A DNA stretch of 64,000 bases from Palsa-504 sp963744575 (GTDB lineage: Bacteria; Actinomycetota; Actinomycetes; Streptosporangiales; Streptosporangiaceae). A program made the translations under genes and the position numbers. Positions 16,837-24,869 of the stretch are shown here, piece after piece. The notes below the pieces were generated by a model. The model saw only the letters and a program-made list of their open reading frames with translations, did no database searches and was not told where the DNA came from. The stretch covers positions 806,001-870,000 of the forward strand of contig CAVUUF010000016.1 in NCBI GenBank assembly GCA_963744575.1, given 5' to 3'. Position 1 is the first letter of the stretch. The number at the start of each line of letters is the position of its first letter.

Positions 16837-17580
16837 TCAGGTCCTCCTGCGGCGCGCCCACGGCGTGAGCAGCCGCTGGGCGATGACGAGCAGCCCGTCG
16901 GCCACCAGCGCCAGGGCGATGGCGAGCGCGCCCGCCGCGACGAACTCGGTCTTGAAGCCGGTCTGGATCCCGTCGAAAATCGGCTCGCCCAGACCGCCGG
17001 CGCCGATGTAGGCGGCCACCGTGGCCAGGCTGATCGTCGTCACCGTCGCGATCCTCAGCCCGGCCATGATCGGGGGCAGGGCCAGCGGAAGCTCGACCCG
17101 GATCAGCGTCTGGCGACGGGAGAGCCCCATCGCCTGGGCAGCCTCGAGCGCGTCAGGCGGCACGTTGCGCAGCCCGACCAGGGTGTTGCGGAACAAGATG
17201 AGCAGCGTGTAAGACACCAGGGCGATCTCGGCGGTGAACCGGTTGATGCCGGTGACCTGCACCATGAGCTCGAAGAAGGCCAGCGCCGGGATCGTGTAGA
17301 GGAAGGCCGAGAAGAGCGAGAACGGGGTCTCGAACCAGCCTTGGCGGTGCGCGAACAGCGCCGCGGCCAGCGCGATCACCAGCCCCACTCCGACGGCGAT
17401 GGCGGTCAGCTCGATGTGCTCCACCAGCCGGGGAGCGAAGCGCGAGCCGAAGTTATCCACGAACCAGGACGCGCAGAACTGCCCGTTCTGCACGACACAC
17501 GACTGGCCGCCGCCGAATCCGGGGATGACCGGGGTCGGGCCCGGGGACGGGGTCCCGCCGAAGGGCGCGAGCATGCTCAC
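16837..17580 (-). CDS. Osmoprotectant ABC transporter permease
   Basis: 247 aa; a 45-residue extracytoplasmic-looking N-terminus with two cysteines (QSCVVQNGQFCASW) precedes about five membrane segments and the EAA loop EAAQAMGLSRRQTLIRVELPLALPPIMAGL. The GTG start overlaps the ATPase stop as GTGA (17577-17580); an ATG at 17574 is also possible. It forms the membrane pore with the next gene. Confidence 0.92.
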   Translation of the reverse strand: MSMLAPFGGTPSPGPTPVIPGFGGGQSCVVQNGQFCASWFVDNFGSRFAPRLVEHIELTAIAVGVGLVIALAAALFAHRQGWFETPFSLFSAFLYTIPALAFFELMVQVTGINRFTAEIALVSYTLLILFRNTLVGLRNVPPDALEAAQAMGLSRRQTLIRVELPLALPPIMAGLRIATVTTISLATVAAYIGAGGLGEPIFDGIQTGFKTEFVAAGALAIALALVADGLLVIAQRLLTPWARRRRT

Positions 17581-18596
17581 GGCTCGGGCGCCCGTGGCTC
17601 CGGCCCGAGCATGGCCGCGATGGCCTCCAGGCTAACGCAGCCCAGGGCCGCGCCGTCCTGGCCGGTCACGGTGACGCGGGACGCCCCGGCGGTCAGCATG
17701 AGCGAGAGCGCGTCGCGCAGCGTGGTGGCTGCCGTTGCCGACGGCTGGTCGCCCCCGGAATAGGGGTCGAGCCGCAGGTCGCTCAGCGTCCAGACCCGAA
17801 GGCGCTTCAGGCCGCGGTCCGCGCCCACGAAGTTGGCCACGAACTCGTCGGCCGGCGCGGCCAGCAGGTTGTCGGGCGTGTCGATCTGCACTAGGTGCCC
17901 GTCGCGCATGATCGCGATGCGATCGCCCATCTTGATCGCCTCGTCGATGTCGTGGGTGACGAAGATGATCGTCTTGCGTACCTCGCGGTGCAGCCGCAGG
18001 AAATCGTCCTGCAGCCGGTCGCGGGTGATCGGGTCGATGGCGCCGAACGGCTCGTCCATCAGCATGAGGGGAGGATCGACGGCCATCGCCCGGGCGACCC
18101 CGATGCGCTGCTGCTGGCCGCCGGAGAACTCACCCGGATAGCGGCGCAGGTTATCCTCCGAGCCGAGCCCGACCAGCCGGAGCAGCTCGAGCGCCCGCTC
18201 GCGGATCCTGGCCTTGGGCCAGCCGAGCAGCCGGGGCACGGTGCCGATGTTGTCCTCGACCGTCAGATGCGGGAACAGGCCGATCTGCTGGAACACGTAG
18301 CCGATGCCGCGGCGCAGCTGCGAGGTGTCGATGGCGTTGACGCTCTTGCCGTCGATCGTGATGTCGCCGCCGGTCATCGGGATCAGCCGGTTGACCATCT
18401 TCAGCGCCGTGGTCTTGCCGCACCCGGACGGCCCGATCAGCACGCAGATCTCGCCGCTCGGTATCTCGAAGCTCAGGTCTTCGACCGCGGCCTGCGGCCG
18501 GCCGGGGTAGCGCTTGGAGACACGGCGGAAGACGATCGGCGCAGCGGTGGTGGCTGGTCGCGTCGCAGCGACCTGCGTATCTTCGCTAGAAACCAC
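17577..18596 (-). CDS. Osmoprotectant ABC transporter, ATP-binding protein
   Basis: 339 aa, OpuCA/ProV type. Walker A GPSGCGKTTALKMVNRL, Q-loop FQQIGLFPHLTVEDNI, signature FSGGQQQRIGVARA, Walker B LMLMDEPFGAIDP, H-loop VTHDIDEA. The C-terminal about 75 residues form a CBS-like regulatory part (TLRDALSLMLTAGASRVTVTG), which in relatives senses ionic strength. First gene of the operon (GTG start). The operon splits the tyrA-cmk linkage. Confidence 0.94.
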   Translation of the reverse strand: MVSSEDTQVAATRPATTAAPIVFRRVSKRYPGRPQAAVEDLSFEIPSGEICVLIGPSGCGKTTALKMVNRLIPMTGGDITIDGKSVNAIDTSQLRRGIGYVFQQIGLFPHLTVEDNIGTVPRLLGWPKARIRERALELLRLVGLGSEDNLRRYPGEFSGGQQQRIGVARAMAVDPPLMLMDEPFGAIDPITRDRLQDDFLRLHREVRKTIIFVTHDIDEAIKMGDRIAIMRDGHLVQIDTPDNLLAAPADEFVANFVGADRGLKRLRVWTLSDLRLDPYSGGDQPSATAATTLRDALSLMLTAGASRVTVTGQDGAALGCVSLEAIAAMLGPEPRAPEP

Positions 18597-18764
18597 CTAA
18601 CTCCCAATTCGTTCAGGCAGCGTTCACGACAAGTTCAACCAGAAGCCCACCCCGTTCACGTGCCGGCCCGGCTACCGTACCGCATGGCCTGCTGGCGGGC
18701 CAGCAGGGCACGCCCGGGCGGGTACCCGGCTCGTTCGGGATAAAACGCGGGCTCGGCCGGAAAG

Positions 18765-19814
18765 CTAACGGCGGACCGGCCAGCCGCCGGCCTCCAGCGC
18801 GTCCAGCAGCGGGCCGGCCTCGGCGGGGCGGACCGACAGCTCGGCCACGCCGACCGGCAGCCCGGGCGAGTGCTCGATCCTGACGTCCTCGATGTTGACG
18901 CCGGCCGCGCCGGCCGCGTCGAACAGCCGGGACAGCTCGCCCGGCTGGTCGCGGATGACCACCTGGACCGCGGTGAACTCGCGGGGCTCGCCGCCGTGCT
19001 TGCCGGGGATCCTGGCCACCCCGGCCTGGCCGACCTCGAGCAGCGTGGCGACCGGCTTCGGGTCGCCGTCGGTCAGCGTCCGGGCCGCCTCGGCCAGGTC
19101 GGCGGCCACCGCGGCCAGCACCGCTGCGACCGGGTCGGCGTTCGCGGCCAGGATCTCGGTCCAGAGGACGGTGTCCCCGGCGGCGATCCTGGTCACGTCG
19201 CGCAGCCCCTGCCCGGCCAGGTCGAGCGCCTCGGGCGGGGCGGCCTCCAGGCGGGCCGCCATGGCCGCGGCCACCAGGTGCGGGGCGTGCGAGATGAGCG
19301 CGACCCAGCGGTCGTGGGCAGCCGCGTCGGCCCGCACCGGCACCGCCCCGCACGCCCGGACCAGGTCAGTGACCGTCGCGATGGCCTCCCGGGAAGTCTC
19401 GGGGCCCGGGCACAGCGCCCAGGTCCGGCCGAGGAACAGGTCGGCGCGGGCCGCGGCCGGGCCGTGCTTCTCCCGGCCGGCCAGCGGATGGCCGGGCACG
19501 TAGCTGGTCATGTCGCAGCCGCGGGCCCGGGCCTGCGCCACCGGAAGCTGCTTGACGCTGGCCACGTCGGTGTAACAGCGGGCCAGGCTTCGCCGCTGCG
19601 CGCCGGCCAGCGTGGCCGCCACCGCGGCCGGCGGCACCGCGATCACCGCGACGTCGGCGTGCGCATGATCGGGCAGCGGCTCGCCCGCGCCCAGGTTGGC
19701 CGCGAGCCTGGCCGCCTCCGGGTCTTCGTCGGCGAGCCACACGACTCCATGCTCGCGCAGCGCCAGCGCGACCGACGTACCGATAAGTCCCGTCCCGATG
19801 ACCGCGACCTGCAT
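18765..19814 (-). CDS. tyrA: Prephenate dehydrogenase with C-terminal ACT domain
   Basis: 349 aa. NAD-binding motif VIGTGLIGTSVALAL at the N-terminus; the active-site region SYVPGHPLAGREKHGPAAA and HDRWVALISHAPHLVAAAMA are typical of TyrA. Residues about 275-349 (FTAVQVVIRDQPGELSRLFDAAGAAGVNIEDVRIEH) form an ACT domain, which usually binds tyrosine for feedback control. It converts prephenate to 4-hydroxyphenylpyruvate. It lies 11 nt after aroH, so the two pathway steps are encoded together. Confidence 0.94.
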   Translation of the reverse strand: MQVAVIGTGLIGTSVALALREHGVVWLADEDPEAARLAANLGAGEPLPDHAHADVAVIAVPPAAVAATLAGAQRRSLARCYTDVASVKQLPVAQARARGCDMTSYVPGHPLAGREKHGPAAARADLFLGRTWALCPGPETSREAIATVTDLVRACGAVPVRADAAAHDRWVALISHAPHLVAAAMAARLEAAPPEALDLAGQGLRDVTRIAAGDTVLWTEILAANADPVAAVLAAVAADLAEAARTLTDGDPKPVATLLEVGQAGVARIPGKHGGEPREFTAVQVVIRDQPGELSRLFDAAGAAGVNIEDVRIEHSPGLPVGVAELSVRPAEAGPLLDALEAGGWPVRR

Positions 19815-19825
19815 ATACGAGGCCC

Positions 19826-20188
19826 TTACTGGGCGATGTCGAGACGCAGCGCGGTCGCGCCGCGCAGGTAGACGTGCTGGATCGCGGACCTCGGCCGGTC
19901 CGTCTCCACGTGCGCCATCAGCCGCACCACGCGGGGCATCGCGCCGGGCACGGCGATCTCGCTGGCGCAGATCAGCGGTACGTCGTGGAAACCGATCTTG
20001 CGCGCGGCCAGCGCGGGGAATTCGGCCGTCAGGTCCGGCGTCGCCGTGAACAGCACGCTGATCACGTCGTCTGCGGTGAGGTCGTTGCGGGACATCACCT
20101 CGGCGACCAGCTCGGCCGTGGCTTCGAGGATCGCGTCCCGGTCGGTCGAGTCGACCTGCACCGCGCCGCGGACCGCCCTGACTGTCAT
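19826..20188 (-). CDS. aroH: Chorismate mutase, AroH type
   Basis: 120 aa from the ATG at 20188 (GGGAGGG upstream); an in-frame extension to 20206 is not needed. The sequence RAVRGAVQVDSTDRDAILEATAELVAEVM with AARKIGFHDVPLICASEIAVPGAMPRVVRLMAHVET matches the small trimeric AroH fold rather than the helical AroQ fold. It makes prephenate, the substrate of the adjacent TyrA. Confidence 0.95.
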   Translation of the reverse strand: MTVRAVRGAVQVDSTDRDAILEATAELVAEVMSRNDLTADDVISVLFTATPDLTAEFPALAARKIGFHDVPLICASEIAVPGAMPRVVRLMAHVETDRPRSAIQHVYLRGATALRLDIAQ

Positions 20189-20211
20189 GCGCCCTCCCAT
20201 CGCCACACAGG

Positions 20212-21018
20212 TTACCGGCCGACCGCGGTGTACAGCTCGCCGATTTCCCTGGTGGTCAGCTCGCGAGAGGTACCCGGTTTGAGGTTGCCGAGCCTGATCG
20301 GGCCCACGTCGGTGCGGACGAGACGGCTGACCGGGTGACCGGTGGCGGCCAGCATCCGCCGCACGATGTGCTTGCGCCCCTCGTGCAGGGTGATCTCCAC
20401 CAGCGCGCGGTTCCCCGACCGGTCGACGACCCGGAACCGGTCCGCGGTGGCCATGCCGTCGTCCAGCTCGACCCCGGTGGCCAGGCGGCGGCCGAGGTCC
20501 CTGGGTACCGGGCCGGTAACTTCGGCCAGGTAGGTCTTGGCCACCTCGAAGCTCGGGTGGGCCAGCCGATGCGCGAGCTCGCCGTCGTTGGTGAGCAGCA
20601 TCAGGCCCTCGGTGTCGTAGTCCAGCCTGCCGATGTGGTAGAGCCGTTCGGACCGGTCGCCGAGGAAGTCCGCCACGGTCTTGCGGCCCCGCTGGTCCGA
20701 CATCGCCGTCAGCACCTTGGCCGGCTTGTTGAAGGCCAGGTAGACCAGGCCGGGCTTGGCCGGGATGCGCTTGCCGTCCACCCTGATCACCTGGCGGTCG
20801 GGGTCGACCCGGGCGCCGAAACGACGGACGGTCTCGCCGTCCACCTCGACCCGGCCCGCCCCGATGAGCTCCTCGCAGTGCCTGCGGCTGCCGACCCCGG
20901 CCTCGGCCAGGATCTTCTGCAGCCGGACCCCGCCCGGGACGTCGGTCAGCGAATCCCGGTCCTGGTCGTCTCCGGAATCCTCGTCGCCGGCCTGGAATCT
21001 ATGATCGGGCGTTCTCAT
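20212..21018 (-). CDS. rluB: 23S rRNA pseudouridine synthase RluB family
   Basis: 268 aa. The S4 domain VRLQKILAEAGVGSRRHCEELIGAGRVEVDG is followed by the catalytic domain with HIGRLDYDTEGLMLLTNDG, whose Asp is the nucleophile. It has a short acidic N-terminal tail (GDEDSGDDQDRD). It overlaps the 3' end of scpB by 20 bp. A role at the 23S rRNA pseudouridine sites is inferred from family. Confidence 0.92.
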   Translation of the reverse strand: MRTPDHRFQAGDEDSGDDQDRDSLTDVPGGVRLQKILAEAGVGSRRHCEELIGAGRVEVDGETVRRFGARVDPDRQVIRVDGKRIPAKPGLVYLAFNKPAKVLTAMSDQRGRKTVADFLGDRSERLYHIGRLDYDTEGLMLLTNDGELAHRLAHPSFEVAKTYLAEVTGPVPRDLGRRLATGVELDDGMATADRFRVVDRSGNRALVEITLHEGRKHIVRRMLAATGHPVSRLVRTDVGPIRLGNLKPGTSRELTTREIGELYTAVGR

Positions 21019-21598
21019 CCTCGATGTCCTCGATGTTCTCCGGCAGGAACGGCGCCAGGTCCGGCAGGTCCGCCAGGCTGGCCAGGCCCAGCCGTTCCAG
21101 GAAGTACCCGGTGGTCCGGTACAGGATGGCCCCGGTCTCGGAATCCGTTCCCGCCTCCTCGGCCAGGCCGCGAAGCACCAGCGTGCGCATGACCCCGTCG
21201 CAGTTGACGCCGCGCACCGCCGACACGCGGGACCGGCTCACCGGCTGGCGGTAGGCCACCACGGCCAGGGTCTCCAGCGCCGCCTGCGTCAGCCGGACCT
21301 CCTGCCCGTCACTGATGAAACGCTCGACCAGCGGCGCGCAATCCTCGCGGGTGTAGAACCGCCAGCCGCCGGCGATCTCGCGCAGGTCGAAGCCGCGGCC
21401 CCCGGCGGCGTAGGACGCGGCCAGGTCGCGCAGTTCGGCCTCCACCTCGCTGCGCGGGCGCTCGAGCACCTGGGCCAGCACCACGACCGGGACTGGTTCG
21501 TCGGCCACCAGCAGGATCGCTTCCAGGCTGGCCCGCAGCCCCGGGCCGGCATCGTCCGTCTCGCGGTTCTCTGGGCTCTCAGGGGTTTGGCTGGTCAT
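20999..21598 (-). CDS. scpB: Segregation and condensation protein ScpB
   Basis: 199-aa kleisin-associated winged-helix protein of the SMC-ScpAB complex: LRASLEAILLVADEPVPVVVLAQVLE, VRLTQAALETLAVVAYRQPVSRSRVSAVRGVNCDGVMRTL, GRAE-like LRGLAEE and TTGYFLERLGLASLADLPDL. The acidic C-terminus is normal. Its start overlaps the end of scpA by 4 bp. Confidence 0.95.
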   Translation of the reverse strand: MTSQTPESPENRETDDAGPGLRASLEAILLVADEPVPVVVLAQVLERPRSEVEAELRDLAASYAAGGRGFDLREIAGGWRFYTREDCAPLVERFISDGQEVRLTQAALETLAVVAYRQPVSRSRVSAVRGVNCDGVMRTLVLRGLAEEAGTDSETGAILYRTTGYFLERLGLASLADLPDLAPFLPENIEDIEDENARS

Positions 21599-22434
21599 GT
21601 ATCGTCGCTTTCCGTCAGCTCACTGACGCTATCAGTGCCGGCTGGCCCGGTCCACGTCACGTAAAGCTCGCCGAGCGGTGCCACCTGCTCGAAGGACACC
21701 GCGTTGTCGCGGTACAGCTCGAGCAGGGCCAGGAAGGAGGCCACCACCTCGTAGCTGCCCGCGGCGTTGGCGGTCAGCCGCCGGAAGCTGGCCCGGCCGA
21801 GTTCGCGCAGCAGCGCGGCGACGACCCGGGCCTGCTCCCTGATGCTGATCATCGGGGCGTGGATGTGCTGGGTGTCGACCTTGGGCGGCGGCTTGGGGGT
21901 GAGCGCCAGCGAGGCGAGCCGGGCGAATTCGGCCGGCCCCAGGCCGAGCAGCACCTCGGGAAGCAGCCCGGCGAACCGGGGCTCGAGCGGGACGCGGCGC
22001 GGGAACCGGCGGGCCGCCGCGGTCATCCGGGCCGCGAAGACGGCCGCGACCTCCTTGTACGCCCGGTACTGCAGCAGCCGGGCGAACAGCAGGTCCCGCG
22101 CCTCGAGCAGGGCCAGGTCCTCCTCGTCCTCCACCTCGCCCGAGGGCAGCAGCCGGGCCGCCTTCAGGTCGAGCAGGGTGGCCGCGACCACCAGGAAGTA
22201 GCTGACCTGGTCCAGGTCCCAGCCGTCGGAGCGCTCCGAGATGTAGGCGATGAACTCGTCGGTGACCCGGGACAGGGCGACTTCGGTGATGTCGAGCTTG
22301 TGCTTGGAGATCAGCGCCAGCAGCAGGTCGAACGGGCCCTCGAACACGTCGAGGTGCACCTGGAAGGCACTCGATCGTGCCGTGTCCTCCTGGTCATCTC
22401 CGGCTAGCGGGTTCAGGTCCGTGCTCACGGTCAT
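21595..22434 (-). CDS. scpA: Segregation and condensation protein ScpA (kleisin)
   Basis: 279 aa. The N-terminal kleisin signature FQVHLDVFEGPFDLLLALISKHKLDITEVALSRVTDEF, a middle acidic linker and a C-terminal winged helix (SFRRLTANAAGSYEVVASFLALLELYRDNAV) are all present. It bridges the SMC heads. ATGA overlap with the upstream RHH gene and 4-bp overlap with scpB give a coupled segregation unit. Confidence 0.95.
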   Translation of the reverse strand: MTVSTDLNPLAGDDQEDTARSSAFQVHLDVFEGPFDLLLALISKHKLDITEVALSRVTDEFIAYISERSDGWDLDQVSYFLVVAATLLDLKAARLLPSGEVEDEEDLALLEARDLLFARLLQYRAYKEVAAVFAARMTAAARRFPRRVPLEPRFAGLLPEVLLGLGPAEFARLASLALTPKPPPKVDTQHIHAPMISIREQARVVAALLRELGRASFRRLTANAAGSYEVVASFLALLELYRDNAVSFEQVAPLGELYVTWTGPAGTDSVSELTESDDT

Positions 22435-22754
22435 GAGCTGCTAGAGCTGGCGATGCGGCGGGCCAGCAGGCTGTCCTGGCCGCGGGCGTCGAGGTCGGCG
22501 AGCAGAACGGCGATCGCCTCGCGGACGATCCGGCCGCGGTCGGCGGCGGCACCGTAGCGCAGCAGCGCGAGCCGGGCGCGTTCCAGGTCAAGTAGTTCCT
22601 CGGCGGACAGGTAGACGGTGATCTTCTGCGTGTGCTTCTCCCGTCCGCTGGCCCGGCGCTGATCTGAATCATCGGGGCCGGGGGCGGCGGGGCGCAGCAG
22701 CTCAGCAACCCCAGGCAGGCTTACCCTTCGTGATCGTCCCCTGCCTGCCGCCAC
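22431..22754 (-). CDS. Ribbon-helix-helix-like small protein between parA and scpA
   Basis: 107 aa from a GTG at 22754 that lies inside the 3' end of parA (34-bp overlap). Residues 43-50 (QKITVYLS) form a probable beta strand, followed by helices 51-66 and 72-88 (DRGRIVREAIAVLLADL), the pattern of RHH DNA-binding proteins; the N-terminal 40 residues are basic or Pro-rich and flexible. No function is proven. Its position between a type-Ib-like ParA and ScpA suggests a DNA-binding partner, as RHH proteins serve plasmid ParA systems. The family assignment is by pattern, not by a profile search. Confidence 0.65.
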   Translation of the reverse strand: MAAGRGRSRRVSLPGVAELLRPAAPGPDDSDQRRASGREKHTQKITVYLSAEELLDLERARLALLRYGAAADRGRIVREAIAVLLADLDARGQDSLLARRIASSSSS

Positions 22755-23614
22755 CGCTCAAGTACCTCCTTGGCCAGCTCCCGGTAGGAATTAGCCCCAA
22801 GCGACCCGGAATCGAAGCTGGTAATAGGTTCTCCGGCCACCGTAGCGTCCGGGAACCGCACCGTGCGGTTGATTACAGTATGAAAAACCTTGTCGCCGAA
22901 GCCATTAACGATGCTGGCCAGGACCTCGCGGGTGTGCAGCGTGCGCGAGTCGTACATCGTCGCGAGTAGGCCATCGATCGTCAGCTTCGTGTTCAGCCGG
23001 CGGGAGACCTTGTCGATGGTCTCCATCAGCAGCGCCACGCCCCGCATGGCGAAGTACTCGCATTCCAGCGGGATGATCACCCCGTCGGCGGCGGCGAGCG
23101 CGTTGATCGTCAGCAGGCCCAGCGAGGGCTGGCAGTCGATCATGATGACGTCGTATTCGGACTTGGCCGGCTCGAGCACTCCGCCCAGCACGTACTCGCG
23201 GCCGACCTCGTGCACCAGCTGGACTTCGGCGCCGGACAGGTCGATGTTGCTCGGCAGCAGGTCCATGCCGTCGACGTTGGTCTTGTAACGTACGTCCTGC
23301 GCGGTGATGTCGTTTTCCATCAGCAGGTTGTAGACGGTGCTGTCGATGTCGTGCGGCTGGATGCCCAGGCCGACCGACAGTGCTCCCTGCGGGTCGAAGT
23401 CCACCAGCAGCACCCGGCGGCCCTGCTCGGCGAGGGCGGCACCGAGGTTGATCGTGGTCGTCGTCTTGCCGACGCCGCCCTTCTGGTTGCAGACCGCGAT
23501 GGTGCGGGCGGACCCGTGCGCCACGAGGGGCTCGGGATCGGGGAAGGCCGGATAGGGCCTTCCGGTGGGGCCCAGTTCCCCTGCCTGGGGCTCGGCCAAA
23601 CGCGTTGCTGCCAC
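22721..23614 (-). CDS. ParA/Soj-family ATPase
   Basis: 297 aa. Deviant Walker A KGGVGKTT (residues 45-52, with the signature Lys45), VDFDPQGAL, the DCQPSLGLLTINAL switch region and PLECEYFAMRGVALLMETI are typical of chromosome-type ParA. It lacks the long N-terminal HTH of plasmid ParA-Ia. No parB gene follows. Instead it is linked by overlaps to an RHH-like protein and scpAB, so it is unlikely to be the main origin-partition ParA. GTG start with GGAGG upstream. Confidence 0.9.
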   Translation of the reverse strand: MAATRLAEPQAGELGPTGRPYPAFPDPEPLVAHGSARTIAVCNQKGGVGKTTTTINLGAALAEQGRRVLLVDFDPQGALSVGLGIQPHDIDSTVYNLLMENDITAQDVRYKTNVDGMDLLPSNIDLSGAEVQLVHEVGREYVLGGVLEPAKSEYDVIMIDCQPSLGLLTINALAAADGVIIPLECEYFAMRGVALLMETIDKVSRRLNTKLTIDGLLATMYDSRTLHTREVLASIVNGFGDKVFHTVINRTVRFPDATVAGEPITSFDSGSLGANSYRELAKEVLERWRQAGDDHEG

Positions 23615-23733
23615 CAGTGCGAACCTCCCGTGCTACGGCCGGGACGATGCCCACGGAACCTTGTTGGACTCTAGGGCCTCGGCCAGGCGCCGGCAAGGAG
23701 GCTCGCCGCATACGCCCGATATCCACCGCGTCG

Positions 23734-24810
23734 CTATCTCGGGGGGACCTTCTCCCAGGGCCCGGCCGGGTGTTCTGTCCCGGTGCCGGCCGGGCCGGGC
23801 GCCCCCTGGCCGGGCCCGGCCCGCACGTCTGAGGGGGGCGCCGCCGGACGCGGCCGGGGACGCTTGCGCATCCGGCGCGCGCTCAGGGTCAGGGCCGCGG
23901 CCAGAGCCCCGACGGCGACGGCCGCCAGCACCACGATGACCAGCTTCGGGACCTTCCGCTGAGGCGAGGCCAGGACCGCCGTGGCGGCGGCCCCAGCGGA
24001 TGCCTTGGCGGAGGCACCGGTTACCGTCTGGCCGGCGGTGACCGGGATCGGGATGGCGGAGTCCTCGCCGGACGCGGCGCCCTGGCGGTTCGCCTGGTTG
24101 ACCGCGGCCACGGTGAAGTAGTAAGTGGTGCCGTTAGCCAGGCCGGCCAGGACGACGCTGGTGCCCCGGACCAGCGACCCGTTGACCGGCACGCGGGACT
24201 CGCCGCCCGGGCGGGTCCCCAGGTAGATCTCGTAGCCGCTGATGGCGGCGCCCCCGTCGGACCCCGGCGCCTGCCAGGACAAGGTGATCCGGCCGTCACC
24301 GGGGCTCGCGGCCAGTCCGTTCGGTGATCCGGGTTGGCTGATCGCGGCCGGCGGGGTGGCCGAGACCTCGGCCGAGGCCGCGCTGTGCCGGCTGGCGTGG
24401 TTGACCGCCTCAGCCGTGAAGTAATAGGTAGTGCCGTCGGACAGGCCGGCCACGGTGACGCTGGTGCCGGAGATCAGCGTGCCGTTCACCGGGTCCGGCG
24501 ACTCGCCGTGCGAACTGGTGCCCAGGTAGATGTCGTAACCGATGATGGCCGTGCCGCGGTCGGAGGCGGGCGGCTGCCAGGACAGCGTCACCCGGCCGTC
24601 GCCGGCCGCCGCGGCCAGCCCGATGGGCGGATCCGGGTTCGGCACCGGGGCCTGCGGGCTCCGCGCCGCGGTCAGGACGACGGGCAGGCCCGGCCCGGGC
24701 GGCGCGGTCATGCCGCCGGCGGCCAGCGCCGCGGACCCGCCTGCCAGGACGCCGGCCAGGCACGTTCCGGCCAGCCTGGTCAGCAGCGGAAAGCACGTCA
24801 TGGCCGTCAT
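23734..24810 (-). CDS. Cell-surface protein with two fibronectin type III domains
   Basis: 358 aa from the ATG at 24810. A signal peptide (LAGTCLAGVLAGGSAALAAGG) is followed by two tandem Fn3 domains that are close copies of each other (IGLAAAAGDGRVTLSWQPP... and NGLAASPGDGRITLSWQAP...), an Ala/Thr linker, one membrane span (KLVIVVLAAVAVGALAAALTL) and a short basic Pro-rich cytoplasmic tail. It is therefore a type I membrane protein displaying Fn3 modules. A longer same-frame reading to 25761 is a shadow of the oxidase gene. Ligand unknown. Confidence 0.8.
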   Translation of the reverse strand: MTAMTCFPLLTRLAGTCLAGVLAGGSAALAAGGMTAPPGPGLPVVLTAARSPQAPVPNPDPPIGLAAAAGDGRVTLSWQPPASDRGTAIIGYDIYLGTSSHGESPDPVNGTLISGTSVTVAGLSDGTTYYFTAEAVNHASRHSAASAEVSATPPAAISQPGSPNGLAASPGDGRITLSWQAPGSDGGAAISGYEIYLGTRPGGESRVPVNGSLVRGTSVVLAGLANGTTYYFTVAAVNQANRQGAASGEDSAIPIPVTAGQTVTGASAKASAGAAATAVLASPQRKVPKLVIVVLAAVAVGALAAALTLSARRMRKRPRPRPAAPPSDVRAGPGQGAPGPAGTGTEHPAGPWEKVPPR

Positions 24811-24869
24811 ACATAGCCAGAGGCGGCCCGGCGCCCGGTGATACAGCCCGGGACCGCGGAACCCGGCTG

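Noticed and set aside
22721..23614. Origin-type ParABS locus
   Set aside because: No parB gene and no parS-like 16-mer were seen near; the neighbours are scpAB.
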